Of a stretch of DNA of 43,808 bases, positions 34,385 through 43,808 are shown one piece after another (the stretch's first letter is position 1; the number at the start of each line of letters is the position of its first letter). Source of the stretch: Zygnema circumcarinatum (taxonomy: Eukaryota; Streptophyta; Zygnematophyceae; Zygnematales; Zygnemataceae). A program made the position numbers and the translations under genes. The notes beneath the pieces were generated by a model, which did no database searches, had not been told where the DNA came from, and saw only the letters and a list, made by a program, of their open reading frames with translations. Location of the stretch: the NCBI GenBank assembly GCA_037447605.1, contig CM074814.1, forward strand, positions 139,781 through 183,588, written 5' to 3'.

Positions 34385-37300
34385 ATGAGCAACTTTTGCG
34401 GTTGTGAGGAGCCTTGCAGCTGTTCCAGACGATGTGGTGCGAGTGAATGCAGAATGGATGATGGCATGGACTTGAACTGCAATGGAAAGAGCGGCAGCTT
34501 CAGTTGCTCTTCTCCTCTCTCTAGTCGTCCCTCTGTCTCATCAAGAAGCTCCAGGAATGGTAGAAGACATTTTGAAAGAATGAGATTAAGCTTTGGAGCT
34601 GCATCCTTGTCCCTTGCTTCCATATCTGCATCGAGCCGCCAAGCCGCACCAACAAACGCGGAAGCTTTGCCTCGCGAAATCAGGATTGATGAAATGAATG
34701 AAGAAACAGAACAAGCTTGTAGGCCTACTTTGGCACAGCTGGTGATGCATCCGGTTGCGTTGATTCGAAACGTTCCAAAGGGCGCAGCCATGTTTGCTGC
34801 TGGAGCCATGGCTGGAGCTCTTGCCAAGACGACAACTGCACCGCTAGATCGCGTTAAGCTTATGTTGCAGGTCAGCACGTTCTTCTGGTCGAGATTTTTC
34901 ACTGTTTGCCTTGGTTGCTGCTTTTTCATAAATAGTAGGCTCTTCTCATGGACCGCAGTTGTTGCTCTCGCATATACTGTGTGACACCGAACATCACCTT
35001 ATGTTGAAATGAAATGAACGAACTGAACGTGTGAACGAACGCGAAACTAGAATGAACGAGTTTGAGGACATGTATAAGGTAGTTAACTGTACAAATAAAG
35101 TCACAATCTATGCGGCAGCTCCTTGTACATGGCTGTTAGAGTCTGAAGTTCTTAATCGATTGTGTCCAACGAGGCTCATTAATTCTGTTGAACTGAAAAT
35201 TGGTAAAGCCGAGTGGAGCTAACATTTGAATGTTTTTATTCAATCATAAATTGCCTATTTTCTAATCCTATTTCTTGCTCCGTATCTTTATCTTTTTTAA
35301 CTCGGCAGGTCCGAGGAGTTCAGGCTTCTGCAGTCGGCCAGAAACGTTTAGGGCTAGTGGAGGTCGGAACCCTAACTCTCCACTTTTTGGTTTGACAAGA
35401 ATGCTTTCATTATAAACTTGTTTTGTGTTTTTTTGCGGATTGTGTATCGTTACTTAACTTACATTGTGATGGATCGTATGGAAACAGGCGATAGTAAAGA
35501 TTGGAAAGGAGGAGGGAATCGCGGGATATTGGAAAGGCAATCTTCCGCAGGTGACGCTTTTCAGCTTCTTGGGTGTTTCAACGAATCCATTCAGCGTTCT
35601 ATCTTGAGTAGGAAAAAAATTGGCGCTTTGTACCAAAGCGTTCCAGGCAAGGATAGAGAGAATTTGCTGATTGAGTTTGTGAATCTCCATATTTTGCAGG
35701 TTATACGTGTTATTCCCTACAGCGCCGTTCAGCTATTCGCTTATGAAAGTTACAAGGTAAAGTATGACGATAAGTTTTCCTTATTGTTGTTTTAGTTTAT
35801 ACACTAGATCCGAATAAGCATTCTTCTTGCCGAGGATTTAAAGGACTGATTTAGACGACAATGTGGTTTTTGTGTCGCGCTTGCAGCGCCTTCTGAAAGG
35901 CGACCGGAAGGAACTTTCCGTACCTTCCAGGCTTGCAGCTGGAGCCTGTGCCGGAATGACCTCTACCTTGGTAGGCTCTTTCGCAGGATTGAAACTCTAG
36001 AACATCCTTAGGTGACCAATGTACCTCAAAATCTTATTACCTACACAATTCAACCCCCACTTGTTAATGCCATGGGCATGGGTGTGCTTTGAAGTTCCAT
36101 GATATCAAGCACTTATCTTATCACTTATGACATCAGGTTTCGTTTGAGTATATCATGAGTATGCAATCGTATACATAGAATATGTAGTTATGCAGCAAGG
36201 TTTGCTTACGCAAGTTAAGCAATTGATTGAGTGAGCTCTACGAAGTGCAGTTATGTCATGCTCATGTCATAAAGGTTTCTCCTTCAGGTGACTTATCCTC
36301 TCGATGTTCTGCGGCTGCGTCTAGCAGTCGATCCGGCTTGCAAGTCGATGACACAGGTACAACTCAGGCGCAGAAATTCACCCTGACAGATTTCTTCAAT
36401 TGTTACGGATTAAAGAACTTCGAAGTCTTTGATTTACTTCTTAGTTGACACGTATTGAGCTCTTTCTATTACTCTCATGCATGCCAAACAAGACGAGACG
36501 TATGTGTGATTAGTCGCAGGAAATAAACTGCTGCATTTCTGTTCCTCATCGTCCACTGTTACGTCGATGTTGAGAACACACTGTTCCGGATCCCAGCGCA
36601 CTAATTCCAACTCGAATCCCCATTTTTTATGATAACTAAATAATCGCCCTCTGTCATTGAGTGTCGTTGTTAAGTGCGGAAAAGTGAGCCATAAGGTTCA
36701 TCCACTCTCCTGCTTGCCCATGTACTTCCTTCAAAAGTCCACCACTTCAAATTGCTACAATAAAATTCACAAGTGCTTATGCCATCTTGCTGTTGTTGGT
36801 ATCCAGGTGGCACTAAATATGCTGAAAGAGGAGGGCATAGGATCGTTCTACCGTGGTTTGGGGCCTTCTCTTCTGGGCATCGCCCCATATATTGCGATGA
36901 ACTTTTGTGCTTTTGATTTGTAAGGTCATGACTCCTTTCACCTGGTTTCACCCTGCAAACAGGCAAAGTGACAGAGTTGGATGCTCACATATTCTGCGAC
37001 ATTTCATATTTGTTTTCAGTGGTTTAATTGTATCGCGCAAGAGTAAGCCAGTGTGGAGTATTTTCTTCTACGTGAATCCGCTCGGAATCTTCTCCCCTAG
37101 GCAGGCTAGTGCTGTCCTCTGTTTTTTAACTCACTGAATAAGCGATGTTGTGTTTTTTTCTGTGGCAGGATAAAGAAGGCTATGCCGGAAGACCTTAAGA
37201 AGAATGCAAATGCTTCATTCCTTCCCGCACTATTGGCAGCCACGATTGCGACTGTCTCCTGTTATCCGCTTGATACTGTCCGCAGACAACTGCAAATGAA

Positions 37301-38393
37301 GGGCACGCCATACACTACTGTTGTAGATGCTATCCCAGGTGGGGGGGGAAGAAGGGCTCTCTCGCTCTTTCTCTTTTCTCTCTCTCTCTCTCGCAGACAC
37401 GCTCTCTCTGCCGCCCCCTCTCCCTCTCCATCTCCATTCACTCTGGCCCTCTCTCCCTCTCTCTCTCGCCCTCTGTTAGGGGGATTTAAAGGATGTTGGA
37501 GGTGAGGGAAATGGGGAGGGAGTGGAACAGCTCTGCTTCTGCACCCAATAGCCACGGAACTAGTTTCCTCCGAAATCGTAAAATTGTTAGTGTTATATGA
37601 TAAGGGTTAGCGTGTAACATGCTAGCCGTAAAGGTTCAGCTCAAGGGTCCAACACTCAAGCTTTCAATGTAGAGGGTGAAATAGGGAGACCTCAAGGATT
37701 GCCTCTTTTACATGCTATTTGGTTTTGTGCGGGGCGGAATCGCAGGTATTATTGCCAGGGACGGTGTGGGAGGACTTTATCGGGGTTTTCTTGCGAATGC
37801 TTTGAAAAATCTCCCAAATAGCAGGTAAGCCCTTCAACTGGTGGGAAAGGAGACAGAATCACCGAACGGAGCCGTTTCTACATATGACAAAATGCAAGTA
37901 TGGATAGGCAGCTTCACCAAGGGTCTTCCCTTGTTTGTGATATTTAGTGTTCTTCCATGAGGGGTTTCAATCTTCACTTTCGAATCCTGGATTTCGAATC
38001 CGTTTGCTACCGATTACTCCGGATTGCTTAAGGTCGGGATTACTTCTGTAGCCAATAAATTCGAATACCAGAATGCAAAAGTTAAATGTGAAACCCCCTA
38101 TTCGCTTGTTACTAGAATTCCAGTCTAGATTCCCTCTCACAACTACAGTAACAGCATAGCGAAAACCTCAATAACCCGTTCTTGTCTCTAATGGCAGCAT
38201 CCGACTTGGCACCTACGACTTTGCGAAGAGCATCATCAATTTGAGCGAAGCGGAGTACGACAAACTCGTAAAGGAAAGGGAGGAGGAAGTCAAAGCCAAA
38301 AAGCTGCACTCTGCGAGACTGCCCCAGCTCGAGAGCATAGAGGAGGAGAAGGCGCTCAGCAAGCAGCAGGTGGCAGGAGGAGGAGTGCGGTAG
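34385..38393 (+). CDS. Plastid ADP/ATP (PAPS) carrier of the mitochondrial carrier family
   Basis: Ten exons: 34385-34870, 35309-35362, 35488-35550, 35700-35756, 35887-35970, 36288-36356, 36807-36919, 37169-37338, 37746-37824, 38198-38393, giving 456 residues. About 135 N-terminal residues are Cys/Ser-rich and lack carrier homology; they include a probable plastid transit peptide. Three carrier repeats follow, each with its Px[DE]xx[KR] signature: PLDRVK (153-158), PLDVLR (252-257) and PLDTVR (342-347). GYWKGNLPQVIR, VRQLQMKGTPY-like and LYRGFLANALKNLPN stretches follow the pattern of Arabidopsis TAAC/PAPST1 and the envelope carrier EAAC. Family members exchange ADP/ATP and PAPS across plastid membranes. 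The C-terminal tail is Glu/Lys-rich. An ATG-less in-frame extension upstream exists; 34385 is the first in-frame ATG. Confidence 0.93.
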
Positions 38394-39825
38394 AGGGCGG
38401 ATTCTGTTCCACCTTTCATCATATCATTCTTTCCCAATGTTGGCTGGCATAGAATAACTTATCGGGAGAGCGGGGAGGGAGGGGAGGGAGAGAGGAGATG
38501 GGGGAGAGTGGTGGGTAGGGAGTGAGAGAGGTAGTGAATGGAACGGGATGGTAAAGCCTAACCCTAGCTACTGTCTTGGTCCTTTCTGGGCCTCAAGTCT
38601 TTCTTAGTCTTCAAACTTTCAAAGAGTAACAGAGTCGCAAGAGCTCTCAGTTGAACGGTCCATAGAGCGGAAGCTTATGCTGTGTTTGCATAGGGACAGG
38701 CGTACGCCCCAAGAGCCCCATGAGGGAGCAGGAAAGTGCTGGTGGCACTCAACCGCTTGGAGAGAGAGGCAAATAACTTCCGTCCTGGGTTACAATGCTG
38801 AATCGCAGACATGATACAAAAGTATAAAATTAAAATTTAATTGTTTCTTGGGCTACGGGAAAGCGCAGAGGCAAACTCCTTTACAAAAAGGAGAGATGTG
38901 GCATTGATCTCACGATGGCGATGTTGCCATCAAATGTACATGGACAAAATCAGCATCATGGGGAACTATGAGGAATCAAAAAAAAAAAAAATTAAGTGGG
39001 GCATCAGGGTCGTCCAAATTATCGCGTTTTACGACACAGGGAGGGTATTACTATTTACACACCTTTTTGTCTAGATACACTCCTCTTCTTTAAAAAAAGC
39101 CCCCCAATACCATAAACAATGGTAAAAAAAATCTGACCAGCGAAAGAAGGTGTGTCTAGACAGAAAAAGGTGTGTAAATAGCATTTTCCAAGGAATATTG
39201 TCACGTATTCACATGAAAATACGTGATAGTACACGTGGGACATTCCTGACCGTTCGATAGAAATTCGTTTTCGGGGTTCAGGTTCATCTCAGCTGTTGCT
39301 CGCTCGTTTGGAATAAAGCACAGTGTGAACGCTCAATTTTCCGAGTCTTTTAGATACGAGCGCCCCCTGTGAACGCGCACCAAGTGGCTCGGATTTTTCC
39401 CTTTCCGCCCGCCGGCAGCTCCGCCCGGTTCAAAACTTTACCTCCACCGTTGCAGGCGGTTCCAAATTTGGCGCTCCAAGGAAAGCTCTCTTCAAGGGAG
39501 GAGGCCGCTCCCTTCCATGGCAGCATCCGATCGGGACGTTTCAGGCCTGCAAAAGGCCTCGGAATATGTCAGCAATGTGTCAGCAATGATGGCTGCATTC
39601 CATCTGTATGGACTTATATTGCATCTTGAATGTCTGGATGCAGGCTGGAATCTGTCCACTCGCGCATCTGGATGTTTGATGGTTAAAGCAGGAGCCTTTC
39701 CTTAAGGAAAACAAAGATAATCATAAGTTTTCTGAATCTTATTGAGGCGGTATTGTGTGTTTTATTTCGGAAGCGTTGAAGGAAGGGCGAACGTAGAGGG
39801 TTCCTGTGAGGAGAAAAACCAGAAA
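38394..39825. other. Intergenic region between the carrier and SLC13 genes
   Basis: Contains the carrier 3' end, a GA-rich patch (38470-38535) and inverted-repeat element B (39051-39181). Probable promoter and leader sequence for the SLC13 gene follows, including a 62-codon ORF at 39517-39705. CACGTGG occurs at about 39231. Confidence 0.5.
39051..39181. mobile_element. Short inverted-repeat (MITE-like) element B
   Basis: 131 bp with arms of about 35 bp: left CTATTTACACACCTTTTTGT at 39051 and its imperfect complement ending at 39181. Both arms contain CTAGA-T/C-ACAC. The outer side continues into GGAAAATGC, matching element A and the large element. No convincing target duplication was seen. 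Confidence 0.7.
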
Positions 39826-42800
39826 ATGGTGCATGTTGGATGGGAGGGATGGGTAACCCTCGGGCTTATATTATTGATGTTAGTGCTTCTGGTTGTGGAG
39901 GTCGCTCCTCCTTACATGGTTATGATGGGAGTCCTGATCCTGTTCTTGCCCCTCGGAATTCTGACTGTGGAAGAGGCGTTTCATGGCTTTTCGGATGAAG
40001 CCATGCTATCCATAGCGGTTCTTTTTATTGTCGCAAAAGGTAAACTCTCTTCATGCGCATTCTTCCAGATATTTTTCCCGAGCTTGAATCAGCGTTTGAC
40101 GATTTGCATGTGCCGGGCTTCGCAAAATAGCAGCACACGATTCTCCGAACCGCTCTCATTTTTGCCGGTCGATTTCTTCGTTTCATAAACTTAACTATCA
40201 ATTATCGGCATTCAAACTTTTCTCGATCAGAAAGTGGCGGCAAGGTAGTGTCAGTCAAGCTAGTTTAAGAAATCTTAATTTTGCATGTTTTTGCAAAAAT
40301 GATGAACATCTTGTCCCTATGACGGAAACGACATCAATGCAGGGGAAGTGTAGAGGAAATAGAAATTAGAAACGGAAATTTCGGGAGCTCACAGACTGAA
40401 GATAACCGTTGCCAACGCACCTCGGTTGTTGCTTACCATTTCACATCAAAATTTGAATTTCTGAGAAGTAAAAGTAAATCATAACTACAAGAATTAAAAT
40501 GTAGTGGCTATCTAGCGCTTAATCAATGCTTGGCGCTTAATCAATGATTGGCTTTGAAACTAAAATCGCGGTCCAGAGAGAACGCTGTGAAGCTTATTCT
40601 GCCACCGTTTGTATCATTGACTTCATCAATTTTTTTAAATCGCGGGTCAGAATCGAAAAACGCAATAATATTTCTACATATGCTTTAGGCAAAAGTGAAC
40701 TTACTACAACTGTTAGCTTACTTTGTTGTTGATCCGAGTTCCTATCTTGCAATTCACCAGGAATTGAAACTTCTGGTGGGCTCGAATACGTGTCAAGGCT
40801 TCTGTTCAGCACCAAGAACAAGGACGACAAGAAGCCTTCGAGACCGAGCGATGACAGCATCGTGTGGGTGCTTCTGAAGTTCAGCATTCCTGTGGCGATC
40901 TTCAGCGCCTTCCTCGCCAACATCCCTCTCGTAGCCATGATGATTCCCCCCATTGTCGAGTATGCGAGGAAGGTAAGCTTTGCATCGCCAAACACGCATG
41001 GTGTAAACAAAAAACCCAAAAAACAAGCATTATTTGCAGTTTTCCGAGCAAACAAGTCGATACTACACAACGGAGCAGCAAAAAAAATCGCCTTTTCCTG
41101 AAAGGAATGTATCTATCTCAGGTAAATATGGCTCCGTCGAAGATGCTCCTGCCCCTCAGCTACGCCGCTCTGCTGGGAGGAACCTTGACTCTTATTGGAG
41201 CAAGCACAAACCTTATGGTGCTCTCCATGGCTGCCAAGAAGCTGCCCGACCTGCACATGAACCTTTTCGAAATTGGAATCGTTGGAGTTCCTGCAACAGT
41301 CGCCGGTATTCTGTACATCATCGCTCTCGCCGGCAAACTTCTCCCCGACCGCCTCGCCATGCAAGCCACCAATATCAACGCAAGGTAAGGAGGCAGAGAA
41401 AAGGCGAGTACGAGAATCGGTGCATTGTTTGGAATTCTTTAAGTCTAGCAATCACCACCATTCAAAATGTGAATTTCGCCCTTTTGCTTCTGCGGGTCTC
41501 AGGGAGTACGCTGTTGTGCTTGTAGTCAAGCCCTCCTCCACCTTGTGCCGCAAAACGGTGGAGCAGGCCGGCCTTCGAAGGCAGCCCGGCTTAAGTCTGC
41601 TCTCAATTGAACGAGCAGGCGAACTATTTACGACTCTAGACCCAACATTCCCCATCATGCCAAAAGATCGCCTTCATTTCTGCGGAGTCATCGATTCAGT
41701 GCTGTCTCTCACACAGCTCGATGGGCTGGCTCTCTCCGAAGATGAGGTGAAAATATTCACAATCTCGATAAGAATTAACAGAGCAGCAGCCCAATTCTTG
41801 CTTCAGAAAAAACAAGTTAGCCGCATTCTGGTGCCTTTGTCTGACAGTCTTTTGGCCTTTTGGTTCACCTTTTTTGGCAGGGTCAAGAGCAGGTGGATCT
41901 CAACCGCCTGAAGGTTAACCAGTGCCTCGTGGAGGCGGTGGTCGCCAGTGGATCCTCCATGGTGGGTAAACGAGTAGCGGATTTGCAGTTCCGAACTCGC
42001 TACAAAGCTGCCATTGTAGCAGTCCATCGCCATGGAACTCGAATCAATAGGTAGGAATAAGAGTCTCTCTCCCTTCCTGAAACTTCAATCTCTCTCTTCT
42101 TGGAATAGTATCTCTCTGTTCTTTAATCACTGCTTGTAACTCATGGTATTAATTTTCACGTGCTGCTCAGTGGTGGTATTCATGATGATTTTTTCCTTTA
42201 TGGCTGCAACGAGTGTACTTTGAGTAATCTTTTTGTTTCCCGCGTTCACATTCATTGCAGCGCAACCGGAGAAATCGAGCTCGAGGCCGGCGACTCTCTT
42301 CTTATGGTGGCGGATGGCTCGGAATTCGTATCAAAGCATCGCAACAACTCCACATTCGCTCTTGTTTCCAAGGTATGAAATTCCGCTCGTCTCTCTTCTT
42401 TTTGCAAGCTTAAGCATTGTTCGGGACGTGAGGTCTGCTCTCAATGTGAGCAGATACGCAAAAGCAAGAGAAGGGACGAAGAGAGGGGCTTGCTATTTTT
42501 TTCCTATAATTTTTTTTTTTGTGTGATTCTTTGCAGCTTCCGGGATTCACTCCAGTGCAGAGAAGAAAGGCAGTCATTGCAGCTCTGCTTGTTCTATCCA
42601 TGGTGGTGCTCAGCGGATTTGGCGTAAAGCTTATCACCGCTGCTCTCTTCACTGCCGGAGGGCTGCTCATTTCTGGAAGCATGACTTCCTCTGATGCAGT
42701 TGTGAGGACTTTTCTCAAATCCTGCCTCCAAATCTGCCTTTTTTATGCCTTAACATAAGCTGAATCCACGTAAGCACAAAGGCTGAACGATGGGCACGTC

Positions 42801-43176
42801 AGAAATGCAAGTTGTCAACAATCCACTCCAGTAATCCCCCCCAAACTGTCCATATCTCTCTCCCCCTCTCTCTCAACATACATCCAGGCTCTCCCTCACT
42901 CTCTCTCCCTCCCTCACTGCACTGATTTCCTCCCCTGACACCCTTCTACCCTAATTGCCACCATGGGGATGTCCGGCCTTTTGTAATTGGAAGACAAAAC
43001 AGAAATCACATAGTAAAAAATTATTGCTTTGCTGGGCCCCTTCCCCCCAGGGCTCTCTTGAGCTGCCCGTCCTTGTCATGATCGCCGCCGCATTCGGAAT
43101 TTCCGAAGCGCTGGTAAGCAGCGGAGCGGCAGATCTCGTGGCGCAGGTCCTTATGGGCCTCGCGGGCGGCACACAG
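39826..43176 (+). CDS. SLC13/SLT-like Na+ (or H+)/sulfate-type transporter with two RCK_C domains, 3' end missing
   Basis: Exons: 39826-40039, 40761-40972, 41122-41384, 41503-41746, 41881-42050, 42261-42372, 42537-42701, 43051-43176 (502 codons so far, phases consistent). The order is two N-terminal membrane segments (GWVTLGLILLMLVLLVVEV onward), then the SLC13 motif region SAFLANIPLVAMMIPPIVEY and LIGASTNLMVLSMAA. Next come two soluble RCK_C/TrkA_C-like domains (about residues 230-311 and 312-405; the second has GKRVADLQFRTRYKAAIVAV and GDSLLMVADGSEF). Membrane segments then resume (VIAALLVLSMVVLSGFGVKL, LPVLVMIAAAFGISEAL). This split layout is that of algal SLT/SAC1-type proteins, whose best-known members move sulfate. 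Substrate and coupling ion cannot be told from sequence. The ATG at 39826 is the first in frame. The last exon or exons lie beyond the window. Confidence 0.9.
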
Positions 43177-43499
43177 GTGGGCGGGAAACTAACAAAGAAA
43201 AACTCTAAGAAATTGAAGTAAAGGGAAAGGAAAAGCCTTGGGAAAGGCAGAATGCAAATGCCCAATACATCAATTCGTTGGACCTCCGTCCTTCGATTGA
43301 TCCCGACTGAACTTTACATTGTTATTTTGGATGCTCGATCCATGCATCTATGTGGATTGGCATGCTACTTCTTTGCCTGTAACGTGCTCGTTTTTCAAAC
43401 ACCAGCAAGATTCTATCCCTCGTAATTTTTCTCTCGATTTCGGGTTTGAATTTTTGCGGGTTGCGTGCCTTGCGAAGACATTCCAATAACACGCTTCTT

Positions 43500-43808
43500 T
43501 TTTTCTCCTATTTCTCCCTCTTCTTCTTCTTCGTTTTCTCCTTCCTCTCTTCTTCTTTCCCTTCCCTCCCCCCCCCTTCCTCCCTATCTGCCCTCCCTCC
43601 CCTTCCTCACGTTTTCCCCTCTCCCTCCCTTCCTCCCCCATCCCTCCCTCACTCCCCTCTTTCCCCGCCTTCCCCCCCACTTTTCCCCTTCTCCCCTCCT
43701 TCCCTTCCTCCAACCCCTCTCCTTCGACCCTCCCTCCCTCCCTGCCCCGTCCTCCTCCCACTCCATCCCTCCATTCCCCCATCTCCCTCCCCCCCCCCTC
43801 CCCATCCC
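43500..43808. repeat. CT-rich simple sequence at the right edge
   Basis: CCCTCCCTTCC-type pyrimidine tract on the coding strand of the SLC13 gene, within its last visible intron. It runs off the window. Confidence 0.85.

Noticed and set aside
34324-34929. 201-codon minus-strand ORF
   Set aside because: Antisense shadow of the first exon of the plastid carrier, which has clear family motifs.

Overview
The window is plant-lineage nuclear DNA. It has intron-rich genes with GT-AG introns, a tRNA-Ala nearly identical to the land-plant form, a plant-type fused biotin gene, a plant-type TEY MAP kinase, a plastid ADP/ATP (PAPS)-type carrier and a sulfate-transporter-type SLC13 protein. This mix fits a green plant best, probably a streptophyte alga, but I cannot name the species. 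Splice sites below were chosen by hand. For every joined gene the exon lengths and intron phases agree and the reading frame stays open.

Layout: (1) 331-5261, minus, a mitochondrial bifunctional dethiobiotin synthetase / DAPA aminotransferase (BIO3-BIO1 type), running off the left edge. (2) 6968-10256, minus, a 384-residue MAP kinase. (3) 13088-14234, minus, a 100-residue HIG1-domain protein. (4) 15293-20517, minus, a 770-residue copper amine oxidase ending in the peroxisomal signal SKL. (5) 21918-21990, plus, tRNA-Ala(CGC). (6) 22297-24955, minus, an ATP10-like ATP synthase assembly factor whose 5' end lies across a 10-N gap. (7) 28359-29314, plus, a 70-residue unrecognised membrane-anchored or secreted protein. 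(8) 30448-33480, minus, a 276-residue mitochondrial-type protein with two RRM-like halves. (9) 34385-38393, plus, a 456-residue plastid nucleotide carrier. (10) 39826-43176, plus, an SLC13/SLT-like anion transporter with two RCK_C domains, running off the right edge.

Introns and flanks are full of purine/pyrimidine simple repeats. Within most introns the pyrimidine strand is the coding strand. One ATP10 intron holds a minisatellite of about 70 units that reads TTCAG in the sense direction, like a row of 3' splice sites.

The most striking signal is regulatory. The window holds seven exact copies of the unfolded-protein-response element ERSE-I (CCAAT-N9-CCACG) and one exact ERSE-II that also matches the first 12 bases of the plant P-UPRE; about 0.08 ERSE-I copies would be expected by chance. 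Three sets form a 52-54 bp inverted pair of half-modules: upstream of the amine oxidase, in the divergent promoter between the RRM-like and carrier genes, and on the axis of a 946-bp terminal-inverted-repeat element (26680-27625) with an exact 8-bp target duplication. That element shares an inverted-repeat core with two shorter elements at 33852-33996 and 39051-39181. A mobile-element family may therefore be carrying stress-response modules into promoters. This is inference from sequence alone.
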